DNA of 64,000 bases from NCBI GenBank assembly GCA_023634235.1, contig JAMKCF010000011.1, positions 19,454,027 to 19,518,026 of the forward strand, written 5' to 3'. The first letter of the stretch is position 1; each line of letters begins with the position of its first letter. The position numbers and the translations under genes are program-made. Source of the DNA: Pisaster brevispinus (taxonomy: Eukaryota; Echinodermata; Asteroidea; Forcipulatida; Asteriidae). This document shows, one piece after another, positions 1 through 9,146 of this stretch. The notes under the pieces are model-generated. The model had not been told where the DNA came from and made no database searches. It saw only the letters and a list, made by a program, of their open reading frames with translations.

Positions 1-113
1 ATCCTGAATGCCAGTTTATAAGACCAGCGCTGCGTGTCGCAAACTGCGTAAGAAATTTCTTAAAATGACCAAACATTCATGATTTTGGGGCAAAACTACA
101 AATACACGTATAC

Positions 114-173
114 CAGCTTCGCAGCCAAAGTAGCAAAAACCTTGTGCATGCGACGTATGAAATGACCAGCAGG
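114..173 (-). CDS. LOTUS-gene exon 9, possible Tudor start
   Basis: A 60-base exon between GTTTTGTTCAG and GTATAC, both good sites. In phase 0 it reads PAGHFIRRMHKVFATLAAKL. Tudor domains often begin with a similar S-P-x-x-F-hydrophobic strand followed by a helix. Twenty residues are too few to be sure. No exon is recognisable in bases 1-113. Confidence 0.5.
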
Positions 174-3100
174 CTGAACAAAACCAACAATGGATCAATC
201 TACAACGATCTTATCAGAGACCACAGGCTTCGGTGACCAGGTTGAATTCTCCAGAAGGTGAACAGAGTGCAGCGTCTGAGACTCATCTCACCTCTGGTTC
301 TTCTCAGAAACCCCCACTTTCTTTCAAGAAGTTTATTACATGCTCGTCTCCCACAAACTAATTATTTTATTTCTCACTTTCTACACCATGCAAAGCTTTA
401 AATCTTACTTTGCTGGATTCTGGAAGGTTGCTGGTCAGAAAGCTCTTTGAGGAAAGCCGAAATGATGTCCTTCAATTCCACAAAAACAAACTGCAATTTC
501 CGAGAGGATTATATACTTTCTGCCAACGGGCAAAAATATTGAACTTTCTTAATATATAACATACACAAGTAACCCTTAGCGAGGATCACATTTTTGTTGA
601 GTTCAATCTGTCCGCAATATCAAGAATACTAGGCAAGGATGGCTTGCTGATGACTCTGTTGCTGAATACATTTACTGGTGTCGACGATTGGACAGTCTCT
701 TCTCTCGTCTTAGAGTCAGTCCCAGCTTTACTTGTCACGATCGTCGTGTCATTACCGGCTCCCGGTACATCGCCGTTTACTGCTTGCGACTTATTCCAGG
801 GTAGCTGCACCGTATCCTCCTCCTGACGTGAACTCCCTCTAACTGAGGATGTATCTGTCTCTATCTTGTTTGTCATGGCTCGCTTCCCTCTGTGCTGCCT
901 GCCGTTTTGTCTCTCTGTCCCATTGGAAACCATGGCGGGCGTCCTGCTCGAGGCTGCGTTGCCAAGACTTGCTGCTTCCTCCTTGGGCGACTTGCCTTGC
1001 TGTTTTTCCTTCGGGGACCTGGAGGGAGTCTTCTTCTGGTCTCCTTTAGGAACACTCGATTGTGATTTCTTGTCTGTCCTACCTACAAGGCAGAAGAGTA
1101 CAAACAAAAACACGTATCAATAATAATTAAAAGAAGAATAATAAGCGCATGGACCCCATGTCACCTCATTTACATATAGAGTCGTGTTGAGGGTTCCAGG
1201 GGAATTTCTCGGCAGGCAAGACGGAAATAATGTGGTTCTTATACAGTGCAATATATTAACAGCTAGATCGAGGCGCTTCACACCATTATTGACCCCTTGC
1301 ATCGGCCGCCACCGTTGATGAAACGTGCATGCGTGAAAAGTCTACCACTGTTTGTCCTCAAAGATGGCGATCATGTTCTAGTGCTGCTTTTTAAACTTTT
1401 TGAATTGTCGTGCCTGTATGTTATTTTTTGCTGTGTAGTAAGCCTATTTATATTTTCTTTTTATCCTGCATGCATTGTCTCAATTTAGCCTTTGGCTACA
1501 AGTGCAGTGTTTTTAATAAATCAGAATAATAATAATAATAATAAATGTTCTATCCATCTATTGTCCTTGATCATCAGGCATACTTGTAGACCACTCCTTA
1601 AGTATTCTCAACTCCCTGAGCAGCATACAACCCCAAGCTGCTTATATTAGCGCTAAGGGGGGGTTAATCCAACACAATACTATCTTGGCCCGAGCAGCCT
1701 CCCATTTATACACCTGGGTTCGGGGAAGCAATTATGGTTTAGGACACAAGTGCTATGACCGGGAATCAAATTCCACACTTGATGATTCAGCCATATAAGG
1801 GTCCTACTTCATGGCTCTGCTTACTGTGGAATTCTACGTTTACGGCGCCCTGTGAAGTACATTATTCTATGGATCGTGAGCGCTGAATTCCGGGGTAAGA
1901 AGAGCTATAAAATCGGGCCCCGAAATTGATGCACTAAATGGTTCGGTCAGGACACAGTACAAAGATTGTCAAAACAGGTTTTCATACTATATCATAATTT
2001 CCTGAAAAACCAATGTTTTAAAAGAAAACAACAAGTTTTTGAAATGTTCCATATTTCTTCATTATGAAGGAGTTGATACAAAAATCATACACTTCAGTGA
2101 CATTTCAATCAATCAATCAGTTGAAATTTCTAAAGCGCCTAAATCAAAGGTTTGCTCAAAAAGGCGCCGAGGCACTGAATAAATGAATAAGTCATTGATG
2201 GTAGGCCTCCTGAAACAAGTGGGCTTTCAGAAGTGCCTTACATGCGTTGAAAGATGTCGTTTCTCTGATGTGATTTGGAAGTTTATTCCAGAGTTTGGGT
2301 CCATAAACAGAGAAAGGCTCTATCGGCAAACGTGACATGATGCCTTCTAGGCACAACAGCATTTCACGTACTACTTCAGGGCACTATTTACACTCAGTGC
2401 CGCAGGAAGTCCAAGCTCTCTAGCTCTTTAGTAAACATGCAAAATCCCAAGTTACATTGTCTGTGAGAACATCATATTAATGTTAACAAATAGGCAGCCA
2501 TTTTTTGACAAGAAGCTACTCTTACCTCCAATCTTCTCCCGAGCTGGGATAACACTGAGCTGCAAGTCGCCTAGCCGGTAGCCATTAAATCTTGAAATAA
2601 CTTCACTCGCCTCTTCATAGCTCTTATACCTTAAGAATAAATGTCTGCATGTACAAGAACACGGAGAAACAAGTTAAAGTTAAAGCTATTTTCATCTTGC
2701 ATCCAGGGAGAGTTGGCTGCAGGGGGGGGGGGGGGACGACGGATGTTTGTTTTTTGCAATACATTATTTGTGTTTCTGTAATGCTGCATGGAGACTTTCA
2801 TTTTGCAAATAGGAGTAAATTTTGCCAAAAATAATGCACTACATCTGACAACACGTGAAAGCCCTATTATATAAATTTTGATATTTTCAGACATTCAACT
2901 CTGTAATTGCCAAAAAAAATTTAAATAAATGAAGAAATGGCCAAAAATTTCAAGCCCTGTATCAACAAAGATGGTGCATTTTGTGCAAACCATTTCATCA
3001 AGTGACTTCATCATAAACGGTGTTTAAAGCTTTGCATGGTGTGAAAAAATAAGAAGTAACTATAAATACATAAATAGTAAACTTGCAGGTACAACTCCTG

Positions 3101-6100
3101 AAGACGAGAGTATACTGTTCGAAATGTCGAGACCACACCGGCTCTTTTCAGAGCCAACACTCCCTCAAAAGAGATTTTATACATGGTTGTACCCGCAAGT
3201 TTACTATTTATGTATTTATAGTGACTTCTGACTTCATCGTAATGTATTAATTGTCCGCTACCATTGTTCAGTATTTTGAGTGGCTTGGTGAATCTTATTC
3301 AAGCCAATACAAAACCATCTTCAGGCCATCAGAAGGTTGTTGGTAGGTTGGCATAAGTGTGCCACCTCTACGGTATGGCTCTGTGGGTTGGTTGTCTAAG
3401 ATTAATGCGAGTGGAATATCACATGTAGTTTAGGGATGAGATTTAATAGCTTACTGGCCTGGGTTCCCCCTTACTTAAGACCCAGAACCTCCCAGATATT
3501 ACAATTCAGGAGGTTCACAGATTATGCGCATCGGCAGTTTCCTTTTAACTGTTAATGTAGAATTGTATCAAATTTTCACTGGCTGGTCCAGATTTTTTTT
3601 AAACTGCCTTGAACAAATTTTTGTAATTGTCTTTTTAAATTGTATTTTTCGGAAATATGTATTGTAATGTTGTAATTTGGAAATTGCTTTTTACCTTTGT
3701 ATTTAGCGCTTTGAGGCCATAATGGCAATTTGGCGCATCTTTTTATTACTATTATTATTATTAATACACAACTACAGGTTTAGACATGATGTGGACTTTT
3801 TTTTGCGATTGTTTTTATCTTTTTCAAGAAAAAAAGCCATGAAAAATTGCATGCCGGCTTGTTACGTGTCCAATCAGATATGTATGGCGTTTGAGAAGTG
3901 TTGTTGATACTGGTGGGAGATTGCGGTGATAAAGTTCAGCAATAGTGATGCCTTAAGAGTATCTAGCACTCGGTGCGTAGTAAACTTTTTAATCAATGTA
4001 AATACCGCAACTTGTACTTTTGGCACAGACAATGCAAAGACGGATACTTGGGTCACTTTTAATCGGTCCGGGATAAACTGATTCTGGGCTTGATGAGCAA
4101 AGGATACAAACTTACGAGGTGCTTCTGCTTTTCTCTTCCTGGGATGCCACCTCACTAAAAAGCCGAATCACTTCCTGCAAATCAATCGCGCATAAATAAT
4201 TTCACTGCCAACTCAACACCGAATGGTCCTTCCCGTGAATTATATGTAACTCATTTCAAACAAACATTATCAGTGGGGCAAACAAAATAACACCTGGTGA
4301 AAGGGAGATTTGGAGCATGGATTCCAGTACCCTCTGTCCCTCTTTGTAAGGGGGAAAATGAAATGTAGCATGGTAAGCGCCTGTGCACAATACAAAAGGG
4401 GAATGTCTCGGTGAATATATGGTCAGCCAATCAGCTGACCGCAAAAAATAGAGGGCGCTCCAAAGTTGTTCCGAGTCTTAACAAACGTCCGCCATAAGCC
4501 AGTTTGGATATATACACATCACCTGACGTGAAGTGGTTACCTAACCCTTTACAGATCATGGTGGTCCCAAGAGGCCTTGAACCAAATATCCCAAAGCGGC
4601 CAAAAGCAGCAACAAAATTTGACCGATTTTTCCAATCAACTAAAAAAATATCATTGTATGGACGTTGTGCCCTCTGTTCATTTGTTCTTGCGTCACATCT
4701 CTTCAACCAACGATGTTGAAGCAACTATATGCAGAGTCAGCATGGTGGGACTTCCCAATAATGCCAGAAAAAATTAAGTACAGCTCATACCCAAATTATT
4801 GGGGGAAAAAAAAACTGCCCAAGGATCTGCATCCTAACCCTAAATTGTCTGAACAATCCTGAGTTTTTGTTATTTTTTTGAGTGCTCTAAATGGAAAAAA
4901 CCTAGGATTGTGATTTCTCCCAATGGTGTTGTATACCTGTGTTTTTTCAGGAGGTAGGTTTTGCAAGCAGACGCTGTACAATCCCTTCATGTTTGGTACG
5001 AGCTCATCTCTCTTGCTTGCTTCCCCGTTGACCATAGGGCGTGGAGTGGACTTCTGGGCGGATGCTGTTGATTTCTTGCTTCTGCCTTGCCCGGTCGAAT
5101 CATCAGAATCTGGGGACCGAAAAAACAAAACAAAATCTCTGGATTAAAAAAAGTGTCCTTCTTCTGCAACCCTAACTCCACTGAGTGATTTACTAGGATC
5201 CTCCCTAACTCTAACAACATCCAACACCATGGGGTCACTCCACACCCGAACTGTTTGCCCTCTGATTATGGCGGTATACCTGATCCCCATAAAATGTAAG
5301 GTACGATCAGTTAACTGGTGCACTCCTCGGCCTGACAGTATCAAACAAAAAAAAGGCCATTGGAGTTTGAAGTGCTTGGATGAAGTATGACACATCATTG
5401 ATTTTGGGGGGAAAAAAATTCAAACAGTCCTATTCTCAAGTTTGTATTTAAATACCACACTCTAGTGCTTTCAACATCACAAATGGAGAGTCTACCATGG
5501 CTTAAACAAAACAATACGTTCATAATTAAACTACTTTTTCGATCAATCAGGAAAATTACAAATCAAATTTCTAACTGACCTGAGGACTTCTTCTTGCCAT
5601 TCCGTCTCCTTCTACCACGACGGTCTGAAATTAAGAATGGAAATGCCGTCTTGAGACAAGTATTGGAATACACAATCTGAGAAACGTTACTGACAGATTC
5701 ATATTTGGGGAAATAAAAACTGATATCTTTTTCCATAACCCCATTACTTCGAGGTGAAATGATTCTCAAAATGCTTTATACTAAGGAAAGCTGCTCTACT
5801 TTTGGCCAAGTAAGTTTTTTATTGCAATTAGTTTTAAGAGTGATTATCAAACGTATACCTTCACTTTGAGCTTCAGCAGCTCTATAAGAATCAGGGCCTA
5901 GTTTGATTTCTTTTCCTAGACTTACTGACTGGTTTGTCTGGAGTGAATTGCGCTTTGATAGCTGGTGAAGACATGAACGAGTGATCGTCAGCAACACCAA
6001 ACAGCATCCACTTATCGTTTGCAAACTCAAACCTGAAACAGAATGAAAATCACCCCTTATTACTGTCTGCCAAACCACATCAACCCATCAAAATTTATTT

Positions 6101-7551
6101 TGTTATATTTCGCGGTGGGGTAGCCACCACTGTTCTTCCCGGGGCCCCTCATCTTTCATTTGATTCTGTTGTGGTTGTACTGAGAACTGCACAAAGATAA
6201 ACTGTATAGCTTGATAACAAGTATGACGACATGCCACCAGATCAACTGGGAGACTGCTAGGTGGCAGCAGACTACCTCTCCTGTAATTTCCATTGTTTAT
6301 GTAGTTCTGAGAACAATGGGTAACTTTAAAGGGGCCGTGTCGTCATGATCAAGGCAAGACTATGTCGTCATGATCAAAGCAGGACTGTGGCTGTAAGTGG
6401 AACTATGAACTCTCAGTCTCATCCAGTTACAGCAGGCGTCCGCTCTCCACAGATAAGAAACGGAGGGAGGGTGTGCACGCGCGCGAGGTAACAGGCCTGC
6501 TTTGATCATGATGACACAGCCCCTTTAAGACCCCGAATGTATACCATTGTCTGAGACCATTCCTTATACCACTCCTGCTGTTAATTCAATACGTCATAAC
6601 AATGATGTGCATGTGTTCCATCCCAACTTGACAATCGTCCCAACTATAGTTGGGACTGGTCCCAACTTGAGTGTTAAAGTTGGGGCGTCCCAACTACAGT
6701 TGGGATCACCCGTAAAGCTCAACAAGATACCGTGATCGATAATGCATGGATTGCTGTGTGACACTACACTACCCTAGTACTGCAGAACAAGATTTTTTAC
6801 TCCAAACCCGGGTCTCGGCTCTGTACAAACTCCATGTCAAAACTGATGATGGAGCTAGAGCTGGTATCGCAAGCCGGTGCCCAAGACGAGGTTTGGAAAA
6901 TGCCCTTTGGTTGTGTATCATAGAGCAAACTCTATGCTTGAATGATAGTATACTATTAGTATCGCTCATAAATGGACCGCGCTAAGCTAACTCGGCGTAT
7001 ACCTGTCTTTTGAGAGGGTTTCGACCGGCCACATGCCGGATGACGTTTTCAGTCCGAAAGTAGACCTACGCATTTAATTTCCCTTCTCTCGGAAAACCAA
7101 ATTCTATAATGTCAAATATTCTCAAGTACTAGTATATAAAGGGGTCTTAATAACTTCATACTTACTATTATTGTTTTTAGTTTATTCATGGGGGGGAGGG
7201 GCTGGCTCTGTGTTTACTGCGATCCCAACTATAGTTGGGACGCCCCGACTTTAACACTCAAGTTGGGACCAGTCCCAACTATAGTTGGGACGATTGTCAA
7301 GTTGGGGCGGAACACATGCACTGATTGCTCCACTGGGTTTTTTTTCCCACGAGGCTTTGCTCTCACCGCACAGTATCATCCATGCTCTCCAGACAGGAGC
7401 GAAGATCGGGAAATCCAAAATCCCTGTACGGAAACCTATTTCCAAGCAGTTCTCGGTAATCTCTGTTGAACCCCTCGAGGGGCACACCCCCAATCCTGGA
7501 CAGCAGCACTCCCCTCGTGTCTTTCTTCACTTGGGCTAGCAAACCCTCCAT
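114..7551 (-). CDS. LOTUS/OST-HTH plus RRM protein, TDRD5/7/10-like (3' end beyond window)
   Basis: Joined exons on the minus strand: 7551-7367, 6032-5926, 5624-5580, 5109-4937, 4174-4116, 2644-2526, 1082-590, 469-409, 173-114. All nine have GT/AG ends and matching phases, giving 434 codons without a stop. Residues 1-85 match the LOTUS (OST-HTH) fold, with the typical YRELLGNRFPYRDFGFP core and ending in DDTVRFEF. Residues 98-112 are a very basic patch (RRGRRRRNGKKK). Residues 154-225 form an RRM, with RNP2-like YSVCLQNL and RNP1-like SHLFLRYK. Residues 231-393 are a Lys/Ser/Thr/Pro-rich linker. Residues 415-434 (PAGHFIRRMHKVFATLAAKL) resemble the first strands of a Tudor domain, but weakly. 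LOTUS proteins of this kind (TDRD5, TDRD7, Oskar) bind RNA or the Vasa helicase in germ granules and the piRNA pathway. LOTUS plus Tudor suggests TDRD5/7; RRM plus Tudor suggests TDRD10. I therefore give no symbol. The first seven exons are secure; the last two are less so. Confidence 0.8.
409..469 (-). CDS. LOTUS-gene exon 8 (frame uncertain)
   Basis: A clear donor (AAA|GTAAG) ends this exon. With the acceptor AAG before 469 it reads TSFRLSSKSFLTSNLPESSK, in phase with exons 7 and 9. A stronger-looking acceptor (TTGCAG before 490) would instead give FVFVELKDIISAFLKEL, which is protein-like but out of phase with exon 7 as drawn. A transcript would settle which is used. Confidence 0.5.
590..1082 (-). 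CDS. LOTUS-gene exon 7, low-complexity linker
   Basis: Begins after CCTTGTAG. Phase 1 joins G|GT (Gly) to RTDKKSQSS. It encodes about 163 residues rich in Lys, Ser, Thr, Gln and Asn, with the ordered-looking end PSLPSILDIADRLNSTK. The only donor before the in-frame TGA at 588 is AAAAAT|GTGATC, a weak site. An earlier GTAAAT donor inside the exon is an alternative, so the 3' boundary is uncertain. Confidence 0.72.
1640..1800 (-). mobile_element. Degenerate tRNA-derived SINE
   Basis: The minus strand reads GAATTTGATTCCCGGTCATA, then CACTTGTGTCCTAAACCATA and CCAGGTGTATAAATGGG, a decayed copy of the family. Confidence 0.6.
2103..2400 (-). mobile_element. CR1-like non-LTR retrotransposon, 3' end fragment
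   Basis: On the minus strand the translation gives SVYGPKLWNKLPNHIRETTS and ALLKAHLFQEAYHQ, the typical end of a CR1/Jockey-type reverse-transcriptase ORF. A frame change shows it is broken. The AATC run at 2107-2118 is the microsatellite 3' tail. Confidence 0.7.
2526..2644 (-). CDS. LOTUS-gene exon 6, second half of RRM
   Basis: The 3' splice site GTACATGCAG at 2645 was preferred over a nearer AAG because it adds HLFLR before YKSYEEASEVISRFNG, giving a proper RNP1-like strand. Ends ...VIPAREKIG before GTAAGA, phase 1. Confidence 0.78.
3061..3220. mobile_element. Foldback repeat, family A
   Basis: Bases 3061-3095 and 3186-3220 are 35-bp inverted arms (outer part TATAAATACATAAATAG). The inside carries CTGAAGACGAGAGTATACTG and CGAAATGTCGAG, shared with the copy at 15128. 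Confidence 0.75.
3640..3770 (+). repeat. Retroposon 3' tail ending in (TTA)n
   Basis: TAGCGCTTTGAGGCCATAAT followed by a TTATTA tract. The similar segment at about 19585-19655 (GTGCTTTGAGACGCCCGTAG, then TTATTATTA) shows it is dispersed. Confidence 0.5.
4116..4174 (-). CDS. LOTUS-gene exon 5, RRM helix 1
   Basis: A 59-base exon between TTTGCAG and GTAAGT. It encodes EVIRLFSEVASQEEKSRST, which continues the RRM in frame (helix 1 with the family pattern xLxxLFSxx). Leaves phase 2. Confidence 0.75.
4937..5109 (-). CDS. LOTUS-gene exon 4, linker and start of RRM
   Basis: Starts after CCCCAG and ends before GTATAC, in phase 0. It encodes residues 113-170: a Ser/Lys-rich linker, then KGLYSVCLQNLPPEKTQ, which is the first strand (RNP2) and helix start of an RRM. 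Confidence 0.82.
5580..5624 (-). CDS. LOTUS-gene micro-exon 3, basic linker
   Basis: A 45-base exon between TTTCAG and GTCAGT. It encodes RRGRRRRNGKKKSS, probably an RNA-binding or nuclear-localisation patch. Phase 1 on both sides agrees with its neighbours. Confidence 0.75.
5926..6032 (-). CDS. LOTUS-gene exon 2
   Basis: Starts after TTTCAG and ends before GTAAGT. It completes Arg62 and encodes residues 63-97 (FEFANDKWMLFGVADD...), the last strand and C-terminal part of the LOTUS domain, where family members read VVRxxxxxGxxxLxAVPDE. Leaves phase 1. Confidence 0.82.
6325..6532. mobile_element. MITE-like element with about 33-bp inverted ends
   Basis: TTAAAGGGGCCGTGTCGTCA at about 6328 is answered by TGATGACACAGCCCCTTTAA near 6530. 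The inside repeats the GTCATGATCAA motif. It lies next to the 715-bp foldback in the same intron. Confidence 0.7.
6607..7321. mobile_element. Foldback element with 101-bp inverted arms
   Basis: Bases 6607-6707 and 7221-7321 are near-perfect reverse complements, both starting GTGCATGTGTTCC from the outside. Each arm contains smaller palindromes such as GTCCCAACTATAGTTGGGAC (6637-6656). The 513-bp centre has no open frame that I recognise. It sits in intron 1 of the LOTUS gene, ending 45 bases from exon 1. Confidence 0.85.
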
Positions 7552-7582
7552 CGCGGTCTTGTCAAATTACCACCGGCCCAAT
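7367..7582 (-). CDS. LOTUS-gene exon with start codon (coding 7551-7367)
   Basis: A 3' splice site (TTTTCACAG) lies just before 7582, so a 5'UTR exon should exist further upstream. The start codon at 7551 is the first ATG in the exon. Residues 1-61 carry helices 1-3 of the LOTUS domain. The 5' splice site GCG|GTGAGA follows base 7367 and leaves phase 2 (CG|G = Arg). Confidence 0.88.
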
Positions 7583-9091
7583 CTGTGAAAATAATGAATG
7601 GCAAGGTAAATAAAAACAACATCGTTTATACATGGATACATAACACTGTGAAATGTTACTCCATGACAGTATGAGGTACGTTCCACTACCACAAATCTCG
7701 GAACGAACCTTCCATGCTTATTTTGAAGTAAAATGTGTACAGTTTGAAGCCGTTCTTGACAATGACAGCGCTGGCTGCAATTATGAATGCATAGTGTAAG
7801 ATTGCAAACAATCATGGCAAACATCTTGTAAACATAAAAACAACAAATATAGCCGGATCCCTGAACTTTTTGAAGTCGTCTGACAAAAACCTTGACCTTG
7901 ACCGAAAATCGTCACTTTTTTTATTTGTAAACGTGGTATTTTGATTAGATTGCGTCAGGTGTCAAAGTAACTGTGAGCTTAAAATAGTAAGCTATATTTG
8001 GTGATAACAGGAATGTGCACAAAATCGATTGCAATAAAACGTCATCAATGGTTGGTTGGTTTGTTGATCCATTGATGGAGGACTTTCCTCCGTGGGTGAT
8101 CGACCCGACACAAATACATCCACGCCTCCATGATATTATTTGGTGTACAACCGTGTTCATCCTACGCCTATTTCATCAATGTTATGGGGTTTTTTTCTGT
8201 CATGAACTCTGCAACAATCGTGGCTCTTCCTCCTCGAAGATCTTTGAGAGGGTCGACTCAAACCCTAACGATTACCGCAGCTCGCGGTTAACTTGAATTG
8301 TTACTTACAATAATTCAATTAGTCACTATCACGGATAACCTCACTGATTTTAAAATAAATGACAACTGATCACTGAATGAAGTGTAGTGAAGTACATTGC
8401 GTATGTACAGGTATGTGGGTGTTCCACACACTGTTGTTGCACATGTGTGCGGAAAGTTAGACTTGTTTCCTAGTCCACGGTACATTCTGTGTGAATAATT
8501 TGTTTTATGATGAGAAACTTTGCCCAACATCAAAAGGTCGGACGGCCACTTCAAGATGAGGGCTGCAATTAAGAGATATATAACCAAACAGACGTATGAA
8601 GGTAAACCACCTACCACAACCATTCCATGCACGTCCTCTATGTTGACAACATGAAGATTCTAAAATAAATCTAACAGCGCCCTCACTGGATGAGACGTGC
8701 CCCCTTCAATTCATCACGGGAAGCGCGCGCAGTAGGGTAGCACTATTTTTTTTCTTACAAATTACTACCGTACTTGGGGACCGGAATGATCAATCAACGG
8801 GCCGCTACACTGGTAGTAACTAAAGTATTCAAACTAAACTAACATTTCCGGGTTTAAACCCCCCGTAGTCTGGTTCGGGAAAAATTGCATCAGTATTTCT
8901 TGTTGGTCAGAAAGGCTGAAATCAGACTCAACACGGAAATGCAGTCTGGTTGTTTTGATTCAATGTTGAAAGTCTGGTGTCAATGTATACGGAGTCCTGA
9001 TTTGTATGAATGTAGTTTCAATTTGTGTGCTTCCTTGTTGTCTGTTGTTTAGGAATAAATACTATATAAAATAGAAACCAGTGAATAAGTG
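7583..9091. promoter_or_regulatory. Head-to-head intergenic region, probable shared promoter
   Basis: The 1.5 kb between the two divergent start codons should hold both transcription starts and the first non-coding exon of the LOTUS gene. The stretch near 8680-8780 is richer in CpG than its surroundings. A TTGTTTAG just before 9051 could be the acceptor of an OSTF1 5'UTR exon. I see no clear TATA box that decides a start. The segment 8528-8570 resembles 44843-44885, so part is repeat-derived. Confidence 0.45.
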
Positions 9092-9146
9092 ATGACTACT
9101 CCAGCAAGAAGTGCACCACCTCCTCCCAAGCCAGTACCTAAACCAG
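9092..9146 (+). CDS. OSTF1: OSTF1 exon 1 (coding part)
   Basis: Starts at the ATG of [18 protein letters not shown] and ends CAG|GTAAAC, phase 1. The Pro-rich start is typical of OSTF1. A TGA lies close upstream (TAAGTG-ATG context), so no longer N-terminus is open in this exon. Confidence 0.9.

Larger units (their letters stand above)
1083..2525 (-). other. LOTUS-gene intron 6
   Basis: Holds a TAA-rich tail (about 1528-1544), a degenerate minus-oriented SINE (1640-1800) and a CR1-like 3' fragment (2103-2400). Nothing else is recognised. Confidence 0.6.
2645..4936 (-). other. LOTUS-gene introns 4-5
   Basis: Contains a G13 tract (about 2721-2735), the 160-bp foldback at 3061-3220 and a retroposon tail (about 3640-3770). 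The 97-codon minus ORF at 4431-4724 does not splice in phase and is not similar to anything I recognise. Confidence 0.55.

Noticed and set aside
3097..3132. Possible hammerhead ribozyme core (CTGAAGA ... GAAATGTC) in foldback family A
   Set aside because: The base after CTGAAGA does not pair as stem II requires, and the better pairing takes the G out of GAAA. A covariance search with the hammerhead model would decide.
3950..4155. Extension of the LOTUS-gene exon 5 ORF
   Set aside because: The protein-like frame KVTQVSVFALSVPKVQVAVF cannot be reached without an in-frame stop or wrong phase.
4431..4724. 97-codon minus ORF containing AAFGRFGIFG, considered as an RRM exon
   Set aside because: An acceptor exists (TATTTTTTTAG) but the phase does not match exon 4, and the RRM is completed without it by exons 4-6.
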